Under the pieces are notes generated by a model that saw nothing but the letters and a program-made list of their open reading frames with translations, made no database searches and was not told the DNA's origin. A stretch of 64,000 nucleotides of DNA from Nocardia kruczakiae NBRC 101016 (GTDB taxonomy: Bacteria > Actinomycetota > Actinomycetes > Mycobacteriales > Mycobacteriaceae): positions 124,001 through 188,000 of the forward strand of contig NZ_BDBL01000006.1 of NCBI RefSeq assembly GCF_001612965.1, in the 5' to 3' direction. Shown here in pieces: positions 17,348-26,450 of the stretch. Position 1 is the stretch's first letter. Each line of letters opens with the position of its first letter. The translations under genes and the position numbers were made by a program.

Positions 17348-18439
17348 CTATGGCGTTTTTCCAGCCTGGCGCTGCTCCTCCAGATACAGCGAAATGGCTT
17401 CCGATCGGTTGACCGCGCCGAGTTTGCGCAGTACCTGCTTGACGTGCGACTTGACGGTTTCGACGGTGATCACCAATTGTTCGGCGATTTCGTTGTTCGA
17501 CGCGCCGTCGACGATCAGGCCCAGTACCTCGGCCTCACGCGGTGTCAGCAATTCGTGTACTGCCGCGCGTATCGGCTGTGCGGGGCTGCCCGGGCGTATC
17601 GATGTTCCTTCGAGCCCGAGGTCCACGTCCAGACCGGCGAACGAGTCGGTCTCGGAGGCAAGCTGCCGCACCGCGGCGAGAATGCTCTGCCGCTGCCGTT
17701 GCATCCGATCTGTTCGCACCTCGCGCTCGCGAATCACCGCGAACGTCGCGGCGACGATATCGAGCAGCTGGAGATCGGTGCTGTCGACGGCCCAGGGCAG
17801 GTGCCGGGCGGCGTGTATCAGCGCACCGACCTCGGAACCGACGATGACCGGTGCCACCACGTAATGCGAGGTGTCCAATATCTCGGCCATGTGGTCGCTC
17901 GGCTCCCCGGTGCTGCCGTCGACCAGCACGGACCGGCGCTCTGTGAAGCAAACCTGTTCTGCCGCAGTCGGTTTCCGGGGCTCGCGAGCGGGTGCGGACG
18001 ATTCGATACCGGGATGCACGTATCGCAGGGTGCAACCGGCACCGTCGATGACCGAATAGCTCGCACGCCGGAATTCCAGCGTGCCGGTGAGTTCCGAGCA
18101 GGTCTGCCGAATCAGCGCCTCCACCGAAGCGGCGCTGCGCATGCGGGTCACCGCTCGTGCGAGTGCGGGTATCCGGCGCGAGCGTGCCCGCAGGATGAGC
18201 TCGCGAACCTGCGCTTGAGCGTCGAGAACGGCGGCGATCAAGCCGGCGCGGGCGATGTCGGCGGACGAATCCGGTATCGGCCGTGCCGTCAACGCGGCGT
18301 CGATTGTCTTGTCGGACATGACGATCGCTTCGGCCAGCGTCGACACGTTGGGTTGCCGGCCGAGATCCATGGTGTCGCGCAGCTCGCGGTCGAGCGCCAC
18401 GAGGGTTTCGAATGCACGGTGCGCCGAGCTGGTGTTCAT
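17348..18439 (-). CDS. LuxR-type regulator 1B (GAF + HTH)
   Basis: A 363-residue transcription regulator. Its N-terminal helical part and GAF-like domain (about residues 95-240, for example VEALIRQTCSELTGTLEFRRASY) are followed by a C-terminal LuxR HTH (LTPREAEVLGLIVDGASNNE to VKSHVKQVLRKLGAVNRS). Its start overlaps the stop of regulator 1A by four bases (ATGA), so the two are translationally coupled. Its HTH most resembles that of regulator 2B at 49625, showing that the pairs are paralogous. It lies divergent to the ADH1-ALDH1-mce operon, which is its likely target. Confidence 0.85.
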   Translation of the reverse strand: MNTSSAHRAFETLVALDRELRDTMDLGRQPNVSTLAEAIVMSDKTIDAALTARPIPDSSADIARAGLIAAVLDAQAQVRELILRARSRRIPALARAVTRMRSAASVEALIRQTCSELTGTLEFRRASYSVIDGAGCTLRYVHPGIESSAPAREPRKPTAAEQVCFTERRSVLVDGSTGEPSDHMAEILDTSHYVVAPVIVGSEVGALIHAARHLPWAVDSTDLQLLDIVAATFAVIREREVRTDRMQRQRQSILAAVRQLASETDSFAGLDVDLGLEGTSIRPGSPAQPIRAAVHELLTPREAEVLGLIVDGASNNEIAEQLVITVETVKSHVKQVLRKLGAVNRSEAISLYLEEQRQAGKTP

Positions 18440-19590
18440 TGCGCGATTCCGCAGGATTCCTGCGTCATCCGCGCGTATGCCGCGACAGCGGCCGCACGAT
18501 TCGAGGTGCCGAGCTTCTTCGAGATCTGCTTCAGATGTGACTTGACGGTTGCCTCGGAGACGGTGAGATTACGTGCGATCTGCATATTGGTCGCGCCGGT
18601 CGCCAAGTGACCGAGAACCTCACGCTCCCGGAAGGTCAGCGATGCCGCGCCCGTGGGCACCGAATGCAGCTGCCGTACCGGCCGGTGCACAGCCGTCGCG
18701 GCCGGTTGTGGCGAATTCCAGGCGGCAGCGTCGCCGGATTTGTCGAACATGGCCACCACCTCGGCATAGGTGTCGGCGGCACGTTTGAACTGTTTCGCCA
18801 TATGATCGGCCAGGCACGCACTCTCGAACACCGTCGACAGGCATTCGGCGAACGCGACGAGCAATTCGAGACCGTCGTCGCTGAGACTGTTCGGATCTTC
18901 GGGACGGTCCGCATGCAGCATCCCGATGGTCCTGCCGCGGACCGTGATCGGGGCCGCGACGTAGGCGCGCGTCTGCGCGGCGTCGACGATCTGCTTGTAG
19001 GTCCGCTTGTCCGAGACGGGGTCGGGGACCAGCGCGACAGTTCGCCGGCGGACCAGCAGCTCCGTCTCGAGCGGCGCGTCCGACAACGGAATTCGCGCGC
19101 CGTCCACGAACTGCTCGAATGTGGCGGATTCGGGGGTGCGCTCCTCGATGTGGAGGTGCTGGGGCAGCCAGACCGAACCACTGATGGTCGAGATCATTGC
19201 CCGGCCCAGCGACAGGTCGCGACAGACCTGAGCGGGCACCGTATCGATCAGTTGCCGCGGCGACAGTCCGGCCAGCGCGCTGATGCTGTCGCGAATTTCG
19301 GAAAGAGACGACAGTTGCTGTGCCAGCGCGGTTTCCAGTTCATCGTGGTGCAACCGATGCAGAGCCGCGAGGACCGCGCACGCCTCGGTCCGGCGCGCGG
19401 CGGGGGTTTCGGCGCTGTTGATCAGATCCAGCAGGCGAGTCCGCAGAGTCGTGAGCCGCACGTCGCGTGACAGGGGGAAATCGACATCGCACTGCGTTCC
19501 GACGAGATCGCTCGCATGCTCGACCACCTCCCGTGTTGCTCCGGCGAACGGTTTGTCCACGGCCGAAGTCCAAGATGCAATTGGCACCAC
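18436..19590 (-). CDS. LuxR-type regulator 1A (GAF + HTH)
   Basis: A 384-residue regulator and first gene of a two-gene operon with 1B. A GAF-like central domain (RDLSLGRAMISTISGSVW, YVAAPITVRGRTIGMLHAD) precedes the LuxR HTH (LTFREREVLGHLATGATNMQ to VKSHLKQISKKLGTSNRA). I chose the GTG at 19588-19590 because AAGGAGG sits five bases upstream; the longer frame to 19638 has none. The nearest relative in the window is regulator 2A at 50605. The effector bound by the GAF domain may be a pathway intermediate. Confidence 0.85.
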   Translation of the reverse strand: MVPIASWTSAVDKPFAGATREVVEHASDLVGTQCDVDFPLSRDVRLTTLRTRLLDLINSAETPAARRTEACAVLAALHRLHHDELETALAQQLSSLSEIRDSISALAGLSPRQLIDTVPAQVCRDLSLGRAMISTISGSVWLPQHLHIEERTPESATFEQFVDGARIPLSDAPLETELLVRRRTVALVPDPVSDKRTYKQIVDAAQTRAYVAAPITVRGRTIGMLHADRPEDPNSLSDDGLELLVAFAECLSTVFESACLADHMAKQFKRAADTYAEVVAMFDKSGDAAAWNSPQPAATAVHRPVRQLHSVPTGAASLTFREREVLGHLATGATNMQIARNLTVSEATVKSHLKQISKKLGTSNRAAAVAAYARMTQESCGIAQ

Positions 19591-19626
19591 GGAGGCCTCC
19601 TTGCACACCCTCGGGTCGGCGATGAC

Positions 19627-19652
19627 CCTGATAAACACTGAATGGTTAGACC
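19627..19652 (-). promoter_or_regulatory. Operator B of the shared 26-bp block
   Basis: On the minus strand GGTCTAACC at 19652-19644 is followed by ATTC and a poorly conserved remainder; the distal GGTCC element is degenerate (TCAGG). It lies 37 bases upstream of the LuxR 1A start. This is the weakest of the nine blocks. Confidence 0.45.
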
Positions 19653-19730
19653 GTAAATCAAGCTCGTTGTGACGTCAAACACACGTGCTGTTCACATTTG
19701 CTGGGCGGAATCCGACCCGATGCACGGATT

Positions 19731-19748
19731 CTCCCCCTGAAGGGGGAG
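19731..19748. promoter_or_regulatory. Palindrome in the divergent LuxR/ADH1 promoter
   Basis: CTCCCCCTGAAGGGGGAG is an 18-bp palindrome about 100 bases before the ADH1 start and 141 bases before LuxR 1A. The position suits an activator site for the LuxR pair. A related sequence, CCCCCTGACGGG, is at 17284-17295 near the cell-wall hydrolase promoter. Binding is inference. Confidence 0.4.
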
Positions 19749-19848
19749 CGGTGGGGGGTATTCGAGTGATTTACCGTCTGAACTGCGGTTTTCCCGCTGT
19801 GCGCTTCCTAACATCGGTCCGAACATCGAGACCGTCAGGGAGTAGGAC

Positions 19849-20952
19849 ATGGAAATCAAGGCCGCTGTGCTGGGTGGGGTAGGCGAAAAATTCAGCGTCG
19901 AGAGAGTCGAACTCGGTGCCCCTGCGGCCGACGAGGTGGTCGTCGAGATCGTCGGCGTCGGCATCTGTCATACCGATCTCGCCATCCGGGATGGTCACCT
20001 GCCGTTCCCGCTTCCCGGTGTGGTCGGACACGAAGGCAGCGGAACCGTGGTCGCGGTCGGCGCGGAAGTCAGCTCGGTCGCTGTCGGCGATGCGGTCGCC
20101 GTCAGTTTCAACAGCTGCGGGTCGTGCGTGCAGTGCGACGACGGAGCGCCGGCCTATTGCGCGAACTTCATGGCATACAACTTCGGCGGCGTGCGGCCGG
20201 ACGGTTCCTCCGCATTGGCGCAGGACGGAAAGACATTAGGCTCCAACTTCTTCGGCCAGTCGTCGCTGGCGACGCACGCCGTCGCGCACGAGCGCAATGT
20301 GGTGAAGTTGCCGGACGACGCCCCGGTGGAGATCGTCGGACCGCTCGGCTGTGGCATCCAGACCGGCGCGGGCGCGGTGATGAATTCACTCGACGTGCAG
20401 GCCGGTTCCTCGCTGGTGGTGGCGGGCGGCGGGGCGGTGGGCCTGTCGGCCGTGCTCGCGGCGGTGGTGCGGGAAGCCCGCGTCATCATCGTCGTCGAAC
20501 CCCATGAAAGCCGGCGCGAGCTCGCTCTCGATCTCGGTGCCACCCATGCGATCGATCCGAGCGCGGGCCCGGTGTCGGAGCAGATCCGCGCCATCGTGCC
20601 CGAGGGCGCCGACTACGCGATCGACACGACCGCGATCCAGGGCGTACTGGTGCAGTTGGTGTTGTCGCTGGGTGCTCAGGGGGTCTTGGGCATGATCGGC
20701 GTGCCTTCCGATCCGGAGGCGGCGCTGCCGGTCCCGGTTATCCCGCTGCTGCTTCAGGGCTTGTCGGTCCGCGGCATCACCGAGGGCGACGCCGATCCGC
20801 ACGCCTTCATTCCGCAGCTGCTCGACCTGCACCGCGAGGGCAGGTTCCCGTTCGACAAGTTGATCACCACGATGCCGCTGGCGCAGATCAACGAGGCGGT
20901 CGAGGCGCAGCATCGCGGTGAGGCCGTCAAGGTCGTCCTGACCACCCGTTGA
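19849..20952 (+). CDS. Zinc alcohol dehydrogenase 1 (aryl/allylic type)
   Basis: A 367-residue NAD-dependent medium-chain alcohol dehydrogenase. Catalytic zinc ligands are in GICHTDLA and GHEG, with the third in GPLGCGIQTGAGAV. The structural-zinc loop SCGSCVQCDDGAPAYC supplies four cysteines, and VAGGGAVGLSAV is the nucleotide-binding turn. The form resembles benzyl, perillyl and other primary allylic alcohol dehydrogenases. Beside a P450terp-like system it would oxidise the hydroxymethyl product to an aldehyde. It is first in a plus-strand operon with ALDH1 and has a close paralogue, ADH2, at 45393-46496. Confidence 0.88.
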   Translation: MEIKAAVLGGVGEKFSVERVELGAPAADEVVVEIVGVGICHTDLAIRDGHLPFPLPGVVGHEGSGTVVAVGAEVSSVAVGDAVAVSFNSCGSCVQCDDGAPAYCANFMAYNFGGVRPDGSSALAQDGKTLGSNFFGQSSLATHAVAHERNVVKLPDDAPVEIVGPLGCGIQTGAGAVMNSLDVQAGSSLVVAGGGAVGLSAVLAAVVREARVIIVVEPHESRRELALDLGATHAIDPSAGPVSEQIRAIVPEGADYAIDTTAIQGVLVQLVLSLGAQGVLGMIGVPSDPEAALPVPVIPLLLQGLSVRGITEGDADPHAFIPQLLDLHREGRFPFDKLITTMPLAQINEAVEAQHRGEAVKVVLTTR

Positions 20953-20986
20953 TTCGAAATACCAAAGCGCGCAAAGGATTCACATC

Positions 20987-22432
20987 ATGACTGTTCAACG
21001 CGATCGTTTCTACGTCGGCGGTACGTGGCGCACCCCGGCGTCGTCGGCGAAAATCTCGGTGATCTCGCCCAACACCGAGCAGGTGATCGGCCAAGTACCC
21101 GCCGGCGCACCCAGTGACATCGACGCCGCCGTCGCCGCGGCACGGGCGGCATTCGACGACCCCAGCGGGTGGTCGCAGTGGGCTCCGGCGCAGCGGGCCG
21201 ACGCCCTGGACCGCCTTGCTGATGCGCTCGACAAGCGTGTCCCGGATATGGTCCAGGCGGTCAGCTCCCAGAACGGCATGCCGGTCGCGGTGTCGGAGAA
21301 GCTGGAGGCAGTCTTTCCCCAGCTGCTGCTGCGCTATTACGCGGGGATGCTGCGGGAAGCATTGTTCGAGGAAACCAGGCCCGGACTGCTCGGCGGATCG
21401 ACGCTGGTGGGCCGCACCCCGATCGGTGTCGTCGGCGCCATCGTCCCGTGGAACTTCCCGCAGGCGCTCGCCGCATTCAAATACGCACCCGGGCTCGCCG
21501 CCGGCTGCACCTTCGTCATCAAGCCCTCACCGGAGACCGTTTTCGACAGCTATGTGCTGGCCGAGGCGATCGAGGAGGCGGGTATCCCCGCGGGCGTGAT
21601 CAATATCGTGCCCGGCGGCCGGGAACTCGGCGCGTACCTGGTGGAGCACCCGGATATCGACAAGGTCGCGTTCACCGGCTCGACGGGGGCGGGCCGCAAT
21701 ATCGCCGAGGCCTGCGGGCGGCTCCTGCGGCCGGTGACCCTGGAGCTCGGTGGAAAGTCGGCCGCGATCATCCTCGACGACGCGAACCTGGATCTGGCCG
21801 CGGTTGGTGAGCAGCTGTTCGGCGCCACCCTGCTCAACAACGGGCAGACCTGCTTCCTGGGGACCCGCGTGCTTGCACCGAAATCGCGGTATCAGGAAAT
21901 CGTCGACGTGTTCACCGCTTTGGCGGGTTCATTGCAGGTCGGCGATTCGCTCGACCCGCAGACTCAGATCGGGCCGATGGCGAGCGCCCGGCAACGCGAG
22001 CGCGTGGAGTCCTACATTGCGAAGGGCATCGGCGACGGGGCGCGTGTCACCGTCGGTGGTGGTCGGCCCGAGGGGCTCGATCGGGGCTGGTTCGTGCAGC
22101 CCACGATCTTCGCCGACGTGGACAATCGCTCCGCGATCGCTCAGGAGGAGATCTTCGGCCCGGTGCTGTCGCTGATTGCGTACGAGGGCGACGACGATGC
22201 GATCCGGATCGCGAACGACAGTGCCTACGGGTTGGGTGGCAGCGTGTGGACCGGCGACCACGACCGCGGCGTCGAGGTCGCGCGGCGCGTGAAATCCGGC
22301 ACCATCGGCATCAACAGCTATCTGCCCGATCCGACCGCGCCTTTCGGCGGCGTGAAGGCCAGTGGGCTCGGACGCGAACTCGGTCCCGAGGCGCTGTCCG
22401 CCTATCTGGAAACGAAGTCGATCTATCTCTGA
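20987..22432 (+). CDS. Aldehyde dehydrogenase 1
   Basis: A 481-residue NAD(P)-dependent aldehyde dehydrogenase. Glu253 in ELGGKSA and Cys289 in NNGQTCFLG are the catalytic pair, and FTGSTGAGRN binds the cofactor. It lies 34 bases after ADH1 with AAAGGA before the ATG. It would convert the aldehyde from ADH1 to the carboxylic acid, the step done by TerpE in alpha-terpineol catabolism. Its paralogue ALDH2 (43928-45367) shares many blocks such as GRELGAYLV and FFGATLLNNGQ-like segments. Confidence 0.88.
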   Translation: MTVQRDRFYVGGTWRTPASSAKISVISPNTEQVIGQVPAGAPSDIDAAVAAARAAFDDPSGWSQWAPAQRADALDRLADALDKRVPDMVQAVSSQNGMPVAVSEKLEAVFPQLLLRYYAGMLREALFEETRPGLLGGSTLVGRTPIGVVGAIVPWNFPQALAAFKYAPGLAAGCTFVIKPSPETVFDSYVLAEAIEEAGIPAGVINIVPGGRELGAYLVEHPDIDKVAFTGSTGAGRNIAEACGRLLRPVTLELGGKSAAIILDDANLDLAAVGEQLFGATLLNNGQTCFLGTRVLAPKSRYQEIVDVFTALAGSLQVGDSLDPQTQIGPMASARQRERVESYIAKGIGDGARVTVGGGRPEGLDRGWFVQPTIFADVDNRSAIAQEEIFGPVLSLIAYEGDDDAIRIANDSAYGLGGSVWTGDHDRGVEVARRVKSGTIGINSYLPDPTAPFGGVKASGLGRELGPEALSAYLETKSIYL

Positions 22433-22445
22433 TCGACACGGTGTG

Positions 22446-22541
22446 CTCGGTCCCTCGAGGGCCGAGTTCCGGGTCGATCGAAGTCACGCGTGTGAGCCGG
22501 GGTGGTGGACGTCGGTCGTTCGACGACGCTCCACCACCCGG
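22446..22541 (+). terminator. Two hairpins after ALDH1
   Basis: CTCGG and CCCTCGAGGG with CCGAG (22446-22466) form one hairpin, and GGTGGTGGA at 22501-22509 pairs with TCCACCACC at 22530-22538 in a second. They lie between the ALDH1 stop and the yrbEA start and probably reduce, rather than stop, readthrough into the mce operon. Confidence 0.5.
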
Positions 22542-22607
22542 CCGTGCTCGGCCCCGGTCGGTTGCCGCGTTCGATGATCGCCCGCCTATCCGATACGTGA
22601 GGAAGAA

Positions 22608-23420
22608 ATGGCCGTAATAGATGGCCGTGCACCTTCGCGCGGCAGAAATAAATTTGCCGCCGAAGTGCTGCGCTTTGTGAAAGGCGGTGCCACCGCGCTC
22701 GGTGAATTCTATGTCACCGCCTGGGAAACATTCCGGTGTATGTTCCAGCGGCCGGTGCAGTGGCGCGAATTCATTCATCAGGCGTGGTTCATCTGCCGTA
22801 TCTCGATCGCGCCATCGATATTGATGGCGATTCCGTTCTGCGCGATGATCATTTTCGAGATCAATCTCATTCTGGATCAGATCGGAGGCATCGACCTCAG
22901 CGGCAGTGGCGCCGGTGTCGGCGTGATCCGCGAGATGGGCCCCATGACGACGGTACTGGTCGTCGCGGGCGCCGGCGCGACTGCGATCTGCGCGGACCTG
23001 GGCTCGCGGAAGATCCGCGAGGAGCTTGACGCCATCGAGGTGCTGGGCATCGATCCCATTGCGCGACTGGTGGTTCCACGCGTCGCGGCGGCCGCGGTGG
23101 TGGCTGTGTTCCTGAACGGCGTGGTCACCGCGGTCGGCATCACCGGAGGTTACGTCGTCAGCGTCTACGTCCAGGGCGCCACGCCCGGACAGTTCGTGAA
23201 CAGCCTGTCGCTGCTGACCGGTCTCGGCGACTTCGTCGTCGGCGAGATCAAGGCCGGTGTCTTCGGGCTGCTGGCCGGCCTGGTCGGTTGTCACCTCGGA
23301 ATGCGGGCGAAAGGTGGATCCAAAGGTGTCGGCGAGGCCGTCAACCAAACCGTTGTCGTGAGTTTCGTCCTGCTCTTCCTCACGAATTCGATCATCACGA
23401 CTATTTCCCTGCAGGCGTAG
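22608..23420 (+). CDS. yrbEA: YrbEA permease of the Mce transporter
   Basis: A 270-residue MlaE-type permease and first gene of the mce operon. It has five or six helices and the family core MGPMTTVLVVAGAGATAICADLG followed by EELDAIEVLGIDP, which contacts the ATPase. GAGGAAGAA precedes the ATG at 22608. With YrbEB it forms the inner-membrane channel of an Mce lipid importer. It follows ALDH1 by 175 bases on the same strand. Confidence 0.92.
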   Translation: MAVIDGRAPSRGRNKFAAEVLRFVKGGATALGEFYVTAWETFRCMFQRPVQWREFIHQAWFICRISIAPSILMAIPFCAMIIFEINLILDQIGGIDLSGSGAGVGVIREMGPMTTVLVVAGAGATAICADLGSRKIREELDAIEVLGIDPIARLVVPRVAAAAVVAVFLNGVVTAVGITGGYVVSVYVQGATPGQFVNSLSLLTGLGDFVVGEIKAGVFGLLAGLVGCHLGMRAKGGSKGVGEAVNQTVVVSFVLLFLTNSIITTISLQA

Positions 23421-23429
23421 GAGGCTCGG

Positions 23430-24263
23430 GTGGCAACCAAAATTGCCGGTGTCGCGAACGCACCGGTCGACAGTCTCGCCGATCTCGGCGGGCAACTGAA
23501 GTTCTACGGGCGCAGCATCTCCTACGCCCCGCACACATTCCGGCAATACCGGGGGGAAGTGCTGAAACTCATTGCCGCGGTGAGTATGGGGACCGGCGCG
23601 CTGGCGCGGGTCGGCGGCACGATGGTCATTCTCGGGTTCATGGCGATGGCCGGCGCGTACGAGGTCGGTCAGCAGGGCGATACATCGCTGGGCCGGATCG
23701 GCATCGGGGCGCTTTCCGGATTCGTCTCCGCATTCTTCAACACCCGCGAAGCGGTCCCCTTGATGACCGCGTTCACCTTGATCGCCACCGTCGGCGCCGG
23801 ATTCACGGCCGAACTGGGCGCGATGCGGGTCAGTGAGGAAATCGACGCACTGGAAGTGATGTCGGTGCCGCCGATTTCGTTCCTGGTGACCACGCGACTG
23901 ATCGCCGGTGTCATCGCTGTGATCCCGCTGTACGCGATCGCGCTGATCATGGGATATTTCTCCACCCGCGCCGTAACCCTCGTCTTCACCGACCAGACCA
24001 GCGGAACCTACGACCACTACTTCAAGGAATTCCTGATTCCGGCGGATGTCTGGTGGTCGCTGGTCAAGGTCATCGTCATGGCGATCGTGGTCATGTGCGT
24101 CACCTGCTACTACGGATTTCACGCCTCGGGCGGTCCGGCCGGCGTCGGCGTCGCCGTGGGTCGGGCGGTCCGGACCTCGCTGATCGCGGTGATGGTGATC
24201 GACCTGTTGGTGGGCATCGCGGTATTCGGCGGTCCCGGTTCCGGCGCACACATTTCGGGGTGA
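23430..24263 (+). CDS. yrbEB: YrbEB permease of the Mce transporter
   Basis: A 277-residue second MlaE-type permease, nine bases after yrbEA. The equivalent core reads TAFTLIATVGAGFTAELGAMR, then EIDALEVMSVPPISFL. Divergence from YrbEA is as expected for a heterodimeric permease. The annotated start is a GTG at 23430 with AGGAGG about nine bases before it. It partners YrbEA and MceG. Confidence 0.92.
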   Translation: MATKIAGVANAPVDSLADLGGQLKFYGRSISYAPHTFRQYRGEVLKLIAAVSMGTGALARVGGTMVILGFMAMAGAYEVGQQGDTSLGRIGIGALSGFVSAFFNTREAVPLMTAFTLIATVGAGFTAELGAMRVSEEIDALEVMSVPPISFLVTTRLIAGVIAVIPLYAIALIMGYFSTRAVTLVFTDQTSGTYDHYFKEFLIPADVWWSLVKVIVMAIVVMCVTCYYGFHASGGPAGVGVAVGRAVRTSLIAVMVIDLLVGIAVFGGPGSGAHISG

Positions 24264-24270
24264 CGACGAT

Positions 24271-25440
24271 ATGACGAACACACTCAACCGATCGCGCATC
24301 CACGACGCCGGCGTCGGTGTCGCGATGATCGCCCTCCTGCTGGCACTGACGGCATTGGCGGTCGCGGTGTACAAGGACGCGTTCACCTCCACGGCGAAGG
24401 TGTCCATCCGAACCGGCCGGACCGGCTTGATGATGGACGTCGGCTCCCAGGTGGAAATGAGCGGCAAGGTCGTCGGTCGCGTGACCGCAGTGTCCTTTCA
24501 CGACAGCAGCGCCACCATCGACATGGCGGTCCGGTCGGACCAACTGAAATGGATACCCGCGAATGTAGGTGCCGATCTCAGCACCTCGACATTGTTCGGC
24601 CGCAAATACGTTTCCCTGGTCCGTCCCGCCGATCCGTCGCCGAAGCGGCTGGCCGACGGCGCGGTCATCGACGCGCGGCAGGTGACCGTCGAATTCCAGG
24701 ACGTCCTCGGCAAACTGATGGGTGTTCTGCAACAGGTCGACCCCGCACAGGTCGACACCGTGCTGACGCAGAGCGCGGCCGCGGTGCGTAGTCGCGGAGG
24801 CGGACTCGGCGAGAGCCTGCAAACCCTGTCGGCGTACCTGCGTGAATTCAACGGCACCATGCCGACATTGCAGCGCGACATTCCTAAACTGGCCGACAAT
24901 GCCGACACCCTGTCCGGACTGGCGCCCGACCTGCTCGCGGTCCTGCACAACGCGAGCGTGACCGGGCAGACACTGACCGACAAGCAGTCGATGCTGGCGG
25001 CATTCCTGATGAGTTTCACCGGACTGGGCAATGTCGGAACCACCTTCTTCGACGCCGCCCGCAAGCCGTTGCCAGGGGCCGTCGACGCGCTCGATCCGGT
25101 GACCGGCGTGCTGGCCGACTATTCGCCGGAGTACCAGTGCCTGCTGTCGGGCCTCGTGCAGTCCGACGCCTATTTGAAGCGCACGCTGGGCGGTGCCCGG
25201 CCGGGCCTCAACATTCTGGGAACGGTCCCCATGGGCGACCCGCCGTATACGCAACAGAATTTGCCGCAGATCGGTGGGGTTTCGAATCCGCCGAGTTGCT
25301 ACGGCTCGCATGACGGAGTGACGGGGGCCGATCCGGGCCACACCGATTTCGACGACGGCAGCCGAGCCTATGAGACCCCCGCCCATCCTTCTCCCCCGGC
25401 CGCGAATATCGCCGAACTACTGCTTGGACGGACGAAATGA
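24271..25440 (+). CDS. mceA: MceA substrate-binding protein
   Basis: A 389-residue Mce protein: one N-terminal membrane helix (VGVAMIALLLALTALAVAV), the MCE domain (TGLMMDVGSQVEMSGKVVGRV to SLVRPADP) and a long helical domain. The last 50 residues are polar, with two cysteines (ECQCL-like YQCLL and PSCYG). The stop overlaps the mceB start by four bases (ATGA). In mycobacterial systems six such proteins assemble into a hydrophobic tunnel across the periplasm. Confidence 0.9.
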   Translation: MTNTLNRSRIHDAGVGVAMIALLLALTALAVAVYKDAFTSTAKVSIRTGRTGLMMDVGSQVEMSGKVVGRVTAVSFHDSSATIDMAVRSDQLKWIPANVGADLSTSTLFGRKYVSLVRPADPSPKRLADGAVIDARQVTVEFQDVLGKLMGVLQQVDPAQVDTVLTQSAAAVRSRGGGLGESLQTLSAYLREFNGTMPTLQRDIPKLADNADTLSGLAPDLLAVLHNASVTGQTLTDKQSMLAAFLMSFTGLGNVGTTFFDAARKPLPGAVDALDPVTGVLADYSPEYQCLLSGLVQSDAYLKRTLGGARPGLNILGTVPMGDPPYTQQNLPQIGGVSNPPSCYGSHDGVTGADPGHTDFDDGSRAYETPAHPSPPAANIAELLLGRTK

Positions 25441-26450
25441 CCATACGTGGACCACTGATCAAGCTTCTCGTATTCGTCGTCGTCACGACCCTCGCCGGTT
25501 TTCTCGTCGCCTCCACCGTCGGCAATATCCGATTCACTCCGGCGACCTCGTACAGCGCCGTATTCACGGACGCGTCGGGTCTGAAGGTGGGCGACGATGT
25601 GAAGGTGGCCGGAATCCCTGTGGGGAAGGTCCATTCGGTCGAATTGACCGGACCGCGGGAAGCGCTGGTGAAATTCGACGTGGATTCCCAGCGGCCGCTG
25701 ACCACCGCGACGAAGCTGCAGATCCGGTACAAGAACCTCATCTCCGACCGCTATCTGGAGCTGACCGACAGTTCACCATCGGCGCCGGCGCTGGCGGCCG
25801 GTGCCGTGATCCCCGCGAGCCGGACCGGCGCGGGACTGCAGATGGATCAGCTGGTCAACGGATTCCGCCCCCTGCTACAAGGATTGGATCCCGATGCCGC
25901 CAACCGGCTGACCGCCTCGCTGGTCGAGGTCATCAACGGCCGGTCGGACAAGATCGCCGATATCGTGCGGCAGGTCGCGACGCTGAGCGGCACGCTCGCC
26001 GATAAGGACCGGGCGATCGGGGCGATCATCACCAACCTCGGCGCGGTGATGAACACCGCCGACCAACGCGGGCAGGATCTGTCCGCCGCGGTGACCGACC
26101 TGCAGCAATTGGTCAGCGGTCTCAACGAGGACCAGGCGACGGTCACCGGTGCGGTGGACCAGCTCGACGGTGCGACTTCCGCACTCAGCAGCGTTCTCGC
26201 CGAAGCGCGCGCGCCGCTGGCCGCCGATATCACACAACTGGGGCGTACGGCGGCCAATCTCAACGCCGAGACCGACAGTCTGAACGCGTTGCTCAGCGGA
26301 CTGCCGCACGCGTACCAAAAGATCTCTCGTGCAAGCAGTTACGGCAACTTCGTGAACTTCTTCGTATGTGGTTTGGCCATCCGGTACCCCGGTCCGCAAG
26401 GGGGCGCCGATACGCCGATGGTCGTAGCCCCAGCAGACAGGTGCAAATAA
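25437..26450 (+). CDS. mceB: MceB substrate-binding protein
   Basis: A 337-residue Mce protein with an N-terminal helix (LLVFVVVTTLAGFLVAST) and MCE domain (FTDASGLKVGDDVKVAGIPVGKV). A helical part follows, ending in the conserved NFFVCGLAIRYPGPQG. Its stop shares one base with the mceC start (TAATG). It is part of the tunnel with MceA and MceC-F. Confidence 0.9.
   Translation: MTIRGPLIKLLVFVVVTTLAGFLVASTVGNIRFTPATSYSAVFTDASGLKVGDDVKVAGIPVGKVHSVELTGPREALVKFDVDSQRPLTTATKLQIRYKNLISDRYLELTDSSPSAPALAAGAVIPASRTGAGLQMDQLVNGFRPLLQGLDPDAANRLTASLVEVINGRSDKIADIVRQVATLSGTLADKDRAIGAIITNLGAVMNTADQRGQDLSAAVTDLQQLVSGLNEDQATVTGAVDQLDGATSALSSVLAEARAPLAADITQLGRTAANLNAETDSLNALLSGLPHAYQKISRASSYGNFVNFFVCGLAIRYPGPQGGADTPMVVAPADRCK

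Noticed and set aside
22311..24467. A 718-codon minus-strand frame across ALDH1, yrbEA and yrbEB
   Set aside because: It is antisense to strongly supported permease genes, has Asp/Gly/His-rich composition typical of high-GC shadow frames, and no domain or ribosome site.
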